This document shows positions 45,158 to 58,330 of a stretch of 64,000 nucleotides of DNA, piece by piece. A model generated the notes under the pieces. That model saw only the letters and a program-made list of their open reading frames with translations. It had not been told where the DNA came from and made no database searches. The stretch spans positions 13,575,001-13,639,000 of the forward strand of contig OW285196.1 in NCBI GenBank assembly GCA_935421135.1. The letters run 5' to 3'. Position 1 is the first letter of the stretch. Every line of letters starts with the position of its first letter. The translations under genes were made by a program, and so were the position numbers. Source of the DNA: Bugulina stolonifera (Eukaryota > Bryozoa > Gymnolaemata > Cheilostomatida > Bugulidae).

Positions 45158-48100
45158 ATGGACTCGATTGAGATGTTAATGAGCCGCTCATTCCGAGTGT
45201 TTGAGTGTAAGGGTTGTCGTAGTTTCCACATCAATGCCGAGGAGCTTGCAGAACATACGTCAAAGTGTGTTAGCTTCCAGGAGCTCCAGGTAACCTCAAG
45301 TTTGAACCCACCACAGCAAGTACCTGTATCAACCTCCACCCAACGCCCTCGTCCTGGTAAGTTCTGGTGGGTGCAAGGTTTTTGTGTCATCTTCAGTGTC
45401 TGATAGTTACTTTGGACATTCTGTGAGGCTTCGGCCGAGTCATGTATTTTGAACGTTTATTGTTTTTAATGAAAATTTATATGATAAGAAGTGTCTTCAA
45501 AACTTTAATCAGTGTTTTGGAGGCTTAACTTGTGGATATCGGTACTTATTACATGTATATATAATTTTTCCAATAGTCTCTGCAGTTTATTTGTATGGCT
45601 CACAAAATATACCATTTCTAGGTGTGCTATTGTTTTGCAGGACCTAAATCCAAGAAAGGTGGTAAATACAAGTTCAAATCTGTATCTTCAATGAATACGA
45701 CAGCAGGAACGAAAAGGGCCAAGGGAGAACCACCTGCTGATGAGGTAGATAGTAGTTTCTTACTTTCAGCGTTGTCTCACTGTGCCATGTATAATGGTGA
45801 AAGGTTGGCGTTAGAGTGCCAAGATTTCATGCAAATCATTCTAAACCTTCCAGGTTTTACTTCCCACAATTAATCTCAGGAAAGGAATCTAAGATCTGAG
45901 GAGATAAGCATTTATTTTTTTGGGGTAGAGAAAGGGGCTATGTGGCACAGGGGCATTTTAAGGCTGGATGTTCTTTCTAACACCAGCATTCACCTTTACG
46001 GAGCTCGAACGTGGATCTCCCTCACAAAAGTGTAGAGCTCTAACTAGTAGGCGACGGGTTCTCCCGGCGAGTCGCTAATTAGATGCGAGACTATGAATAC
46101 ATTGAGGGACGCGGTCAATATGTTGACCAGGTTGATGTCTGGGACTCAGGTGGATTATTCTGCTGTAGGTAAAGAAGCGACGTGTATCTCAGTCTCCCAC
46201 TTCGGCTCCAGAATTAATGCACCAGTCTCGTGCCAGACCTCGCCATTCCCAGTCTCTAAAGACAAAAAATGATCAGGTGAGTATTAGTACATTCTGATAT
46301 TCTATTCCTTTCCTGCAGCACGTCATACTGTTGTATCAGATTCTGGCTTTAGTGAAGTCCTACCTATAACTATGGCCTTGAGAACATCATGTCACCAAAG
46401 TTTATAGAACTAATAAGTTTTTCCACGGCTTTATACACCAATAGGATTGCGCGAAATCTGACCTAATAAGCGGCCTAGTTCAAAGTCGTTAGCGGCAACG
46501 AAAAATTACCGATAAACCAATGGAGTCTTCTCAAGATTGGCGAAAAAATTGCCCTGAGATTGGCTAAAAGTACTTGTAATGTTAGCCTATTATTTTCAGA
46601 ATACATGATGTTTATACCAATAGCATCAATAGAAGATGCAAGCATTTAGAAAAGCAGAAATAGAGGAAAAAGGCCCAAAAAGTTCGAGCCATCCTACTGA
46701 TCACGTGGTCTGGACTATTTATGCCTCATGTAAACCAAAGAGGGTAAAAGTACGCTCTTTGTGCAGACTGTCAACTACTACTGCCGACCTATATTTCTAT
46801 AGCCTAAGCGTCTGGCCACAGAATGGGCGCTCGTTAAAGTGCAACGGTTTGCTAATTTTGGCAAGAGAACCACGGCAAATGACTATGCGCATTGTTTGCT
46901 CGATAAACTTGGTATATAGAAACTTTGATGTCACATCATAAAGTCCTTCCTTCGTTGGATAAAGTGGTAAGCTAGTCTTTATTGCGGTCTAGTGCTGGTT
47001 ATAGACTCCTAGATTGAGATATTTTATAGGACATACTTGGTAAGATTGTCATTTCAGGGGCACTCCACGGTATCCTCTACAATTATAACTGATTCTCATC
47101 CACCAGAGCTTGCAGGATCGGGTGGTAGAGTGGGCTTCGTTACTACCTCGGAACCTTGGAAACCCAGCAACGGTTAGACTATTACATTGTGTTAGAAGCA
47201 TTACTATCTGCACAGCCTATTTCTTCTGGTCTGTTAATGATTAGACAGCCAAAGCATAGTGGTTAAGGCAGCGGTGAACCACTAGCATGATCATATTGGT
47301 AGTACTAGAGTAGTTATATGATCCTCAAGTATCTCTATGTTACCAGCATGACAACGCATCTATTCCAAACAGTGAATATGGTAACAATATGCAGCGTATG
47401 GTTAGGAAGTAGTTAGTCCTGTATTACACGGAGTAGGCCCTACACCATTGCATCTACTTGGCAGGTTGCCACACATGTATACAATATGTTACAGTAAAAC
47501 AAACCAGCTATTCACTCTCTGGTTATGAGATTATCCTCCCCAACGGCTCCCCAGCAGTTGCCAATCAGTCCCAAGAGGTTATTGTACCAGAGACCCCTCA
47601 GCCAACAGTTCAACACAACTCCGATCAGAAAATCAACCCCACTGATCTCATGGATCGCAGTAAAATCATGGTTGGTTGAGACATTAATAATAAATCTATT
47701 GATTACACTGTTGAATCAAATTGCAGAAAGGAAGAGAATATCTCCACTTGAACATGTTTAAATTTTTGTTGACCTCAACTTGATCTAGTTCCTGACGCCT
47801 TGCATCAGTGACTTTTCCTTTAAATTATTAGATGGAGTTTAGTTTGAGTCTGTCGTAGGATGAGCATGTTTATTCGTTTATGCAGATTTCATGTGGCTGA
47901 TAGCTTAGTAATCGTAGTTAGTCTGTTCTACACTGATATTTTTACAGAATGTGTTGAAAGCTGGGGACTACATGTGCCGATTTCTTGCCAGCAAGGAGTT
48001 CTCAGACGCTGTTATAAAGACGGACCTTGCTGACATCCCGGTGCATAAGATAGTGCTAGTCTCACGTTACCCACATCTCTCTCAGGTGATTGTTAAATTC

Positions 48101-51100
48101 ATAAATGCATTATAGGAGACTGTCGGCATACAAATTCGGACTACTTGCATGGTATGGCAGTGGTTTGGTTTCGAGGTCAAATTATGGGTTTGAGCTCCTT
48201 GACTTGGTTCATCCTGCTTATTGCTGACGCTTTCTCATAGTTAGTCTACACAATTCTATTAATTAAGTTGCCAGTTTAAATTTTACGCTGTTCTAAAACC
48301 ATTCATTGGATTTCCTCCTAAAACAAGAGAGATGCGGACTGAATACTACTCACAGCTTATCCTTTGTCTACAGGTCTCGTATCATAACATGGTACTATTC
48401 ATAGTCTCTATCTTTTATTGTGTTCACCACACCCTATCAGTCAAATAGCTGACCTTGACCCTTGGAATGTTTGCTACTCTAGTACTTGGCTGGCACTAAC
48501 ATGATCAACATGTCCGAACTGTCTTACGGTCACATCTCATCGTGGCTCAAGTACCTCTATACCAATGATGAGAGTGTGTTCGCTCACATACCAACAGATG
48601 CTCTCAGGCATCTTACAATGTAAGTACACTACTGGTGATAGTAATACAAGTTGCTCCGTTTGCTAATTGAAATATTCATTGTGTATTGCAGTGTCTGGTG
48701 GTTCAATCAATATCAATCAATCAATCAGTATCTGATGGTTCAATCAATGTCAGACCATTTATTACTGATACTGTGTAGTTGTCACAGCTCTATCGTTGCA
48801 GTCAATGCATAAAGTGTGACACGTCTATAGAGAAGCATAACATGGTCCAGCTGATTGCTAGCATAATATTGACCGATCTGACCATGTATATGTTGACCAA
48901 GCTGACCATGTACATATGTATATGTTGACCAGGCTGGTCATGTAGACTATGTTATTCTTTAATTAGATATGGCGGATAGCCTCCTCTGCACATTTAGTTT
49001 CTTGATATAGTCTATTAGTTGACCAGCCTGACCGTGTAGCCTATAGTTTATAGTTTATCAGTTGATCCAAATATGGTAAGTTCCAAACGATAGTGCTCAT
49101 CACATTGTGATTCTAATCTGGTTTTATTAGTCGGCGTGTTTTTGTCATTCCTGCAGGTTTATTCAGCTGTCGTCTCGTGGTGGGTGGAAGGCGGATCAGT
49201 CAGAAGAGTGCAGTCGCCAAACCTCCCAAACTTATGACATATCTGATTCTCCCGATAGACCGCAGGTTCCTTCCTCTACTGCTAAGAAAAGAGGGAAGTC
49301 GAATGTGGTGAGCTATTTTAGTGTATCACCGTTCTTAGTGGCAGACATTCAATCAATGGGCCACTAGTTTACAATGGCCACTAATGGCCGCTAGTTTACA
49401 ATGGTTGCTAGTTTGCTCACCAATTATTTTACTTCAGTTGGAATACGCACTTGTTTAGTCTTAGGCAATGCAAGCACCAAATCAGATATGAAATAGTAAT
49501 AATGTTAACCAACACGTTACTGAGAGCTCTTATAAAATCATGTTACGACAATGTGGGATTATTTACCTACTCTGTTGTAGGTCACATCAACACCTATTGG
49601 TCACAATGAAGCTGGACAACATTCACCTCATCCTCCATCTTCCAACAACGTATCCAATAAATGTTCCCAAAAGTTGACCAGTGACTCGACTGGTCGCCGT
49701 GGTCGACGACCAGGCCTTAGTAAACCCCGGATACTCGCAGAGTTACAGAGTACTGAGGGATCCAAGTTTGCTGCTAGCTTGTCAGGCTTACGCAACCGTA
49801 GGTCAGCCCCCTCTAAGAACAGTTCCACATTATCATCCAACACATCTATGAGGGCATCTCTGAGGAAAGCTATGGCGTCCAAGAATGTAACTCCATCACG
49901 TACCCCTAAAACAGCGACTAGATCTGATGCATCGCCTGCTGCAGTTGACCATATTGGCAAGAAAACTAGAGCATTGCCCTCTGACAAGAATAAAAGAGCT
50001 GACAGTATAACTACAAAGGCCTCGCAATCAAATGAGAAATATAAAGCCCGTTCATCTATTCATCACACAGCAAGACCATCGAAGAAGAAAACTCCCTCCC
50101 GTCCTGCTAAGCCAAATAAGGAAAAAATCTCTGAAGCATTGGCTGCCAGGCGCCCTTCGTCACCACCAGACCATTGTTTGGTTGAAGCTGTACCAGACTC
50201 AACTCCACTGTCTAATTCCGTTCTGGAGTCGTCTGGTGGACTGAATTCCGAGTTGCGAATACATTTAGTCAAGCATACGCCTGAACAACTAAAAGTTGTT
50301 TGCGCTGTTGAAGAAAAAAAGTTGAAAGCAATGCAAAGGGCAGCTGAAAAAGCGCGAAGGCATATGAGAGGTCTATCCTACAACATTCACAAGTTTACTG
50401 ACAATAGTTTGACCAAAAGAAATTGTAGCGTCCTTCCACCAGTGAGGAAAGGTAAGCCAGGGCCTAGAAAGAAAACTGCCGGTAGACCAGCTAAGGACAA
50501 GGGTGAACATTCTGGAACTACTAATGTTAGTAAATCAAAATCCGAAGAGAGAGATAGCCCTCCCACTGAAACTGATAAAACGAATGGTTCGGAAACTTCT
50601 GATAAAATTGACGTCATTGAAAACCTAACTTCTGCATCTAACATCTCCTCAGTTGAAGAAGTGGAAAGCCTTTTGGCCTCGGCAGTGGATGGAACGTCCA
50701 AAAACTTAGTTCCTGACAAGTCAGGAGGAGACGGTCTTGTTGTTTTATCTGATGACGACTGTGCGGAAGTGAAGAGCTCTCAGCGGGCTTCTCCTTTCGA
50801 AGTTTCAAGCGTCACTGTAGTTGATGAGCCGGACAGCTGTTTTGAGATAGATGGTGGTATGGACATTTCTGGGATACTTGACAAGTCGACAGATATTAGC
50901 ACAAATTCTGACGGCAAGGATGCAGATGTGGATCCACCAGGTTTCCAGATGGAATTGTCTCCAGAGAAGCAGAAAGAACATGAAGTTGTCAGTCGTATCT
51001 TCCGAGAAGCACGCGTTGACTTTGGTATCGATTCGCCAACCGACAAAGTAGATCTGCCAGACCTGACGGAAGAACAACCCGTTACTGGTGACACTGGTAT

Positions 51101-54100
51101 CACTGTGACGCAAAATGACGCAACTAAAGGGCCTCAGGCTAGTCAAGAGAAAGAAATAGACGATGATGTGGCATTCGTCTCGGAGAGTTTAACAGAGAGT
51201 GACAAATCAGTATCTGCTCATAAGGTGACAGTGTCATCAGAATGTGTCGATCTGACAGATGAAGGGACAAATGCTGACCCGGATGTAGCAACATCAAACT
51301 GTGTAGATCTAACAGATGGGAGAACAAGTGAAAAGGACGAAAACCCGGATGTTCCCGTCTCCCCTGTGGCTGGTAATGCTTTCTCCATGCACAACTGTGT
51401 TATGTGACTATGACACCAAATTACTTCTCTAACACAAAAAGGCTGTCAAACTTTATTCACCAAATATAATACTATTATACTATTATACAATGTATCTCTT
51501 ATAATCAGGCAGTTTCATATTGCTTATTTAGATCTACTCGACAGTTTGGATGGAGACTCCTGGGTGGAGGACAATGGTACATTTCCAGCTCCTGCGGGGG
51601 AATCTAAAGATACTGATATGGGTAAGTGATGCAACAACTGCCCTTAGCAATGGTGATGTGATAATGTTATACTATCAGTAGTTTTGGAATAATCAACCTT
51701 ACATACAATGTCAGACAAAAATTAATTCGGGGGAAAATTTGTGATAACTCGTCTTTATATAGTGTACATTGCACCGATATGTATATTCACGTAAATGTAC
51801 ATTGGTCGTTCTAACTGGTGGGATATAGTAGCTGCCCTCCCACTTGGCTATTTCAATGTAGCTTAGTAAGCTATATTTGCTATGGCATAGCCCAGCTCTT
51901 GTTACTGTCTCACAGGAGATGATACCTTGACTGAACTCATGGAAGAGCTGAAGACACCAGCTAAGCAGGCAGCTACACACAAGGCATACGTACCTAGCCC
52001 ATTCACACCTATGGAAGACTACAACTTGCTCAGTGATCAACAGCTGAAGGTAGGGACATGTATCCATCATACGCATCACTACCAGAGTTAAGATTATGCC
52101 ATTAAGCCATTTTGTACTCACAGCTGCTGCCGCTGCTGCTGGGCTCAGTATGGAATGACTCGCCTTCCGTGTTGGGGGCGTATGGGAACTCGCTATCCAA
52201 TATCTCCATGGGCATATACTGCATAGTTGTAGTCAATGTGTATACTTACCTGTGCATTGTGAGGTATACGTGTACAGTCTACAATCGTATGCATATGAGT
52301 TGTAAGGTATATGTGTACTCAGGCACGACTAGGCAAGTACGGACTTAGAGATAAGATGAGTCGTAAGAGAATGATCTCTACACTCACTGAGATCTACACA
52401 CAGACCCACGAGTACGAGACGGACACGTCTGCCGAATGGACTGTGCTCAAGACTCCAGCAGCAAAGTCAGCCAAGCGTGACAATGAGGGAAGTAAAAGGG
52501 ATGATATGACCGTTGACCTTACAGTTGGTGACAAGACCTCACCTCATGTTGAACATTCTCCTCTCCTGTCCAGAGCCGAGTCTATAGCATCTCCAGACCC
52601 TGAACCTCTGCAGTAAGTTGTCAATATGTTGTATTTGGGTTGTGCTGTCTGTTATGTTTCTTTATTATACTGCTCTCTGTTGGAGATTGTTCAGTCCCGT
52701 ATCGGCTTAGTTTCCATAAAATAGTTATATGATGCTAGTTCTGTCATGAATCAGTTTGCCTTACTCCGTCTAACGGGGGTTGTCACAGTAGTGGTAAACT
52801 CCATGTACATTATCTTATACCATACAGTGGTGAGAGTGAGGTGGACCTTACAGCTTCTGACAACTCTGATGACGAACACGCTGACCCATCTGGTGGACAC
52901 ACTGACTCCTCTACTCCTACCACTCAACCTCTACAGAAGGTTTGTAGCTTCTAGCTTCTGTTGAAGACTAAAGAGGATGGACATTAATTTCTTTCTTACA
53001 TAATCTGAATTAGTTTTTAAATTTATCAAAGCCATGCGAGTGATTCTAAACGAATATAAAAACTGATTCAAGTTGCGCAAGAAAAAATCACTGTCAGTAC
53101 CCCTTTAACCTTCTCTGGGTGACAAATAAGCTAGAGGTGATAACTATGATTGCCATTGTTGCATCTACACGGCTTTATGTTGTAAACTTATATTAAACTA
53201 CCTGTTTGCTCTTTGAGTGTCATAGCGTTGGTTCCTATTGTTACACAGAGCTCTACGGGAAGATCTAAGTCACCGGTATCTGATATCGATAAGTTGCTGG
53301 AAGAGGTCGATGAGCTGATGGAAGGGGATGCAGCAGAAGAAGGCAGAGATCAAGAATGTGTTGGGATGGACCAGCAAGTGGATGGGGTGGCTGATGATAT
53401 AACCCTTCATCTGAACTCCGGGTAAGCTCAGAACCTAGGCTATACACTCATCCATGTATGCTCACGTGAACTTGAGAAGTTTGTGCTATCTAATTTAAAG
53501 GTTTTTCTCTTGAATGTATTTGTTATATAACTCTACTTCTGATCACCAATGGAATGCAATATAGCTGGAGTTGTCAGCTCTACTATATATTGTTTGTAAG
53601 GACAGACAACTTCAAACTATTGTGCATGAACATCCAATACAACTCTATGAATAGGTTGTATTGTGGTTTCATCTAATGTGTTGTATCTCTTACATCTGAA
53701 TGAATGGGCACCTTGTAATAGTAGGCTAGCCACAGCTCTACCAGCTATTAATGGTAATTACAGTCTGGAAATACAGTGTAGCCACAGTGTAGCCACAGTG
53801 TAGCCACAGCTGAATCTGCTGGTTACAATATCTAGCTAGTAGTCTGTAGTAGTATGTAGTAGTATGTAGTAGTCTGTAGTAGTCTGTAGTAATATGTAGT
53901 AGTATGTAGTAGTCTGTAGTAGTATGTAGTAGTCTGTAGTAATATGTAGTAGTAGTAGTCTGTAGTAGTCTGTAGTAGTATGTAGTAGTATGTAGTAGTC
54001 TGTAGTAGTATGTAGTAGTCTGTAGTAGTCTGTAGTAGTATGTAGTAGTCTGTAGTAGTATGTAGTAGTCTGTAGTAGTATGTAGTAGTATGTAGTAGTC

Positions 54101-55945
54101 TGTAGTAGTCTGTAGTAGTATGTAGTAGTAGTCTGTAGTAGTCTGTAGTAGTATGTAGTAGTCTGTAGTAGTATGTAGTAGTCTGTAGTAGTATGTAGTA
54201 GTCTGTAGTAGTATGTAGTAGTCTGTAGTAGTCTGTAGTAGTCTGTAGTAGTCTGTAGTAGTCTGTAGTAGTATGTAGTACAACCTCCACATGTACATGT
54301 AGATCAGACAGCGAATCTGATGATGGTGATTTGATTGGCTCTGCTTCCGGCCTTGTGATCCCTGTTGACCTCGTGACCCCTATTGAACTTGTGACCCCTG
54401 ATAATCTAGACTCTGCCCTCATGAAGCTGATTAAAGAGAATGAGGAGTTGTATACTCAGGTGCTAACCTATCAGGTAAATGCTGATATATAATAATAAAT
54501 TATGCTGGGTGAAGACTGGGACCTTTACTCTTCACTACTGCACATTTCCTAATGAACTAAACAAGGTGGCTGGCAGAGATTTTTAACGCTCTAACTTTAT
54601 TCTCACGCGTTCTTACTCTCTGCTTGGTGTTGGGTACTCTACAGTTGCCTTACTCATATTGAATTACGGATCTATATGTAACGTTCATCATATACCTCAT
54701 ATAATACATAGATGTATATATCTTACGAGATAGCCCTCTAACATCAATATGTATAAGTCATGCACAGGGCATTGTAATACACCCCCCACCTTCTCTATGT
54801 AATTCAGATGGTACAGAGGGAAGACCTGGCAACTGTTGTCAAGTCTGCTGGAATCAAATGCTCTCTTCAACAGCTGGATAGTTTCTGCTTTAAACAGGTG
54901 AGAGTAGGGTAGGGAATGCGAAATATGCAATGTGGTTTTGGAAATCACAGAAATTCTGGAACAAAACTTATTTTAGCACTCAGCATAAAACGTAACTGTA
55001 AAGGGCCGCGCAGACTGGATGCAAATGAGGCAAAATCCGCTAGAGAAATTGTGAGAAACGAGCGAGGCCGTGCCACGTTGGGCTAATTTTGCAAATTCGT
55101 TTTGATCAAACATGTTTGATATTTTCGCTTGCCGTGTGTGTGCTATTGGTCGACAGCTTGTTCATTGCGTATTTTCGGGCGAAAACTTCAATATAGATAA
55201 GGGCAGGACATGCGCAAGTCAGTAGCCCAACTTGCGTCCAGTGTGCTTGGAAGGGCAAAGCGAAACAAAATGGCTCCACTTGCCTCTCGACTAATTTCGC
55301 CTCCAGGTTTCTCCTGTATATTGTATATGAGGGGGTTTTCTCAGCACAACTGCTGTACAATTTCTTATGTTACATTTGGGAATTATAAAACATGTAAGCT
55401 ATTGATAGTAATGAGGAGTTATCCTATCTCAGTCTCAGCCTATTACCATGTGTATAAGTGTTATAAATGTACATACTCATAGGGGGTTATCTACTCGATG
55501 TAATAGTGCTGGTTGCTATAAGTTACTACATGTAGACTACTTCACCAGCATAGTGACCGTCTAGTTGGAGTTATCATACCTTGAATAAGGTATAATTTTA
55601 GGATAACTGTTAACAGCCAATGACAATAAAATCATTTAGAATTATACACCTGTAGAATGTGGATACTCTTTGTTGCTATTGAGATTCACATGTTACAGTT
55701 TATACCGAATTGAAGGGAAGACAAGACTGAATTGTGATACACATCTGTGGGAGTTGGTATCCTTTACAGATTGTTGTAGTTACCGACACTGACTTCCATA
55801 CTAGTTGAACTTAGTAGACTACTCACATATTCCATGTCTATTGTAGTGCATCTCTGTACAGAACAAGCAAGAGCAGAGGAGACATGGTAGAAAGAAAGCC
55901 ATTAGCAACAAAGGGAAGAAAACTTCAAAATCAAGCCACAAGTAA
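45158..55945 (+). CDS. SLX4: SLX4 structure-specific endonuclease scaffold, complete
   Basis: SLX4 is a nuclear scaffold that holds SLX1 and other nucleases for Holliday-junction and crosslink repair. Seventeen exons join in phase to give 1370 aa: 45158-45356, 45641-45744, 46169-46276, 47058-47172, 47465-47670, 47948-48085, 48483-48619, 49157-49307, 49581-51372, 51532-51621, 51916-52049, 52323-52615, 52828-52939, 53249-53421, 54303-54474, 54808-54897, 55847-55945. One UBZ4-type finger (C17, C20, H33, C37) is followed by a BTB domain at about 245-340 (VHKIVLVSRYPHLSQ, LKYLYTNDES). The long exon 9 encodes a disordered, basic then acidic region with SUMO-interacting motifs: VVLSDDD at about 773 and VDLTD at about 942 and 961. 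A SAP-like helix pair lies near 1045-1085 (ARLGKYGLRDKMSRKRM). The C-terminal SLX1-binding region has LYTQVLTYQ and a final Lys/Arg tail. The exon 5 acceptor has an in-frame alternative. Human SLX4 has two UBZ fingers; I see only one. Confidence 0.93.
45915..46078 (-). mobile_element. tRNA-derived SINE in SLX4 intron 2
   Basis: On the minus strand a tRNA-like head has an A-box-like CTAGTTAGAGCTCTACAC and a B-box-like ACGTTCGAGCTCC. It is followed by GTGTTAGAAAGAACATCCAG and CCTTAAAATGCCCCTGTGCC, then an A-rich end. A similar GTTAGGAAGGGCATCCAGC block is a familiar 3' domain of LINE-mobilised SINEs in animals. The degraded head and tail show it is a SINE copy rather than a functional tRNA gene. 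Confidence 0.65.
53826..54281. repeat. TAGTAGT(A/C)TG array in SLX4 intron 14
   Basis: Decamers GTAGTAGTAT, GTAGTAGTCT and occasional GTAGTAATAT are repeated about 45 times. The array ends about 22 bp before the exon 15 acceptor. The long minus-strand frames made of Tyr/Thr/Leu repeats are by-products of this array. Confidence 0.93.
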
Positions 55946-56580
55946 ATATGTAGATGGCTTGTATTCATAGGACAGTATGTAGTATGAGGTGCTACCATCA
56001 ACATTTTATATAAACCTAACTGGATATTGATATGTTATTATACTTACTTGGCATTCAGCTCTGCTATACCAATGACTATAAGGGCATTTTACACCCTACC
56101 AAATATAGTGGTAATGGTAGCACTTTATTGATGACATACATGTACAAGTGTATAAATATTATTATGAATACTAAATGTATAGCCCTGTAGACGTAATGCT
56201 CTACTTTTATATACATGTACAGTGATAAAATGTATTTTACCTGTGGACTACATGTGACTATTTAGAATATAACACTGGTTGTGGGATCAACAAGCTGTCT
56301 TAGTACACGTTTTATTGTGGTTTACATATTATATACAAAGAGGTCATTTTAAACATTAACACAAAGGGAAAACTCTATGCAATATCTCCCCTAATACATG
56401 CGGCGTCAGCCAACTGCTTGTCTATAATGTGGCACTTAACTACCAGGAAGGTACAGATTAGTCTGGGAAAAAGCATTTCAACCCAAAGTCAAATGTTGTA
56501 ATACCGACAGAATAATATAATACAGGATTCATAATGTCATGACCTAGTGTGTATATATATTAGCTTTGCAACTGTATCCC
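55946..56580. other. Convergent intergenic region after SLX4
   Basis: AT-rich 3' flank between the stops of SLX4 (plus) and the first TMEM272-like gene (minus). There is no exon-like frame. Confidence 0.5.
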
Positions 56581-58330
56581 TCACACATAGGTTTCTACTG
56601 CTGTATTCTCAGAAACAGGAGTTTCAAAATAAACACACACTGCTATCAAGGTGAAGGTCAACCATATGACCACTACTATCCCTAGTATTGACCACTTGGT
56701 AATGTACTCCCAGTACATGTAGTTGTATACCAGAGACTCGCAGTAGTAAGGGGAGAAGGAGAGACCAGGCTCTGTGGTGTAACAGTGGCAGTCAACCCCT
56801 GTGGAACATGGACTCATCTGGAATACCTTTATGTTACCTGTAAATAAAACTCTTGAGTTGTCTCCTCTTGCAAACAATATCAAGATAAGATAAATGCTAA
56901 TCACATGGTTTCAATACTTTTAGTAAACTTGGTGCGTTATCAAGTCATCTTTAGAATGCTGTGTAGCAGTGGCAAAATCATCTAAGCTGAACTACAAAGG
57001 TTTGGCTAAACGAGCAGCGGCTGATTGTCCTTTTTCTGCCAACGGAGCCTCGTTCTAGAGCACACCGTCTGTTTGTTAAAGGTCTTTTCAGTACCCAGCA
57101 TCACAGACCGCCGTTGTGATTGGTTAATATTAGATACAACAACTCCAATTTTCTACTTTATTAGAAATTAGCTTTGGTTATTGGCTGAATAATGATCAAG
57201 CCCACTGGTGGACTGTTACTACACATTTCCTATAGAGCCATGCCAACGAACAATGACGTTGTTCTGCTCACAACCTCACGCGCACCTGCGTCTTGACTAA
57301 ATGTAGTAAACAGTTCAGCTACAGGAGCTAGGATCATAAGGTAGAATAAAGTTGTCCTACCTCTGAGAAACCAGAATCCAATAAAAGCTATTAAGAGTCC
57401 ATCCACAATCTTATTCACTAGCATTAGACATGTCAAGTCTCCATCCGGTGCTACAATATCAATTACTCCAAATATGGATATTTTACATTATTTGATGTAA
57501 TTTTATATACAATGTACATGCAACTAGTATTTCTAATATGCATAGCAGTGAGCGAGGTACGTGTCATCTCTAGTATATGCATAGCACTGGACGAGGTCAT
57601 CTCTCTACACATTGACTAACCTCGTTTCCAGCAAGGAAAGGGAAGTAGAGATAGTCCAAGTATGATACTGCAACAACCTGCTACAACCAGGTGCGTTGGC
57701 AGATTGTCTTCAGCCGGGCAGTCATCTATGTAGAAGCTGCCTGTACAATTACATACACATGTACAACTGAAGGTATGTAATTGTTTACATGGTCGACGGC
57801 TAGAGTATCTAAAACACTTACATGTGTGTGACCTGCTACTCCTTACCCGTCAATTTTTGACTTTGATTTCACCTCATTGTTGCAATTCATTTTAATCCAA
57901 TTTTAATTTGAAATGAATTACAATGTACATATGACAGTTTAACCACTCATGTGTTTGTAGAGACTAGTTTCACTCCTCGTACCATGAGTCGGTCGCAGTA
58001 GGATACCATGCAAAGTTCGCCCACCTTGGCAATTATTGCTGTGAAGTTTTTCTCTCTGTACATCAGCACTAGGTCAGTCTAGCCTTAGAACTTTAAAACT
58101 GCGTTCTACCTACCAATAGTGATCTCTGCGAGTGGAATGCTAAATCCAAAGATAAACCAGAAGGTGAGAGCGATGGGAGTGGAGAAGCCGACATAGGCCC
58201 AGAAGGCATACGTCACACTTTTGATGTAGTTTGGTAAGTTGGTTGACCTTGTCTTATGATTATCTAGGTCGGTAAGTAACTTGTCCACACAGCCTTCAAT
58301 CATAGAATCACAGTCTATCTTGGGGTTATT
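56581..58330 (-). CDS. TMEM272-like four-pass membrane protein, copy A
   Basis: Exons 58330-58114, 57740-57621, 57450-57361 and 56837-56581 join in phase (all three introns phase 1) to the stop TGA at 56,583-56,581. If translation starts at the ATG at 58,303 the protein has 218 aa. The open frame extends nine codons upstream to an acceptor-like site at 58,331, so a further 5' exon is possible. Four hydrophobic segments are visible: IALTFWFIFGFSIPL, LVVAGCCSIILGLSLL, KIVDGLLIAFIGFWFL and WSILGIVVVIWLTFTLIAV. The DDCPAE motif just before the second segment is the most conserved signature, and a Cys-rich loop sits before the last segment. The order and motif match TMEM272-like proteins, whose function is not established as far as I know. 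Paralogue of the gene at 60,640-62,673. Confidence 0.75.

Noticed and set aside
46010..46078. Functional tRNA gene on the minus strand
   Set aside because: The B-box-like part is followed by SINE tail sequence and an A-rich end, and the acceptor stem does not clearly pair.
49628..51327. Minus-strand and alternate-frame open reading frames across 49.6-51.4 kb
   Set aside because: They overlap the long SLX4 exon 9, which is in frame with both neighbours and carries recognisable motifs.
53738..54422. Two minus-strand frames of nearly 200 codons (Tyr/Thr/Leu repeats)
   Set aside because: Low-complexity reading of the GTAGTAGTMT array in SLX4 intron 14.
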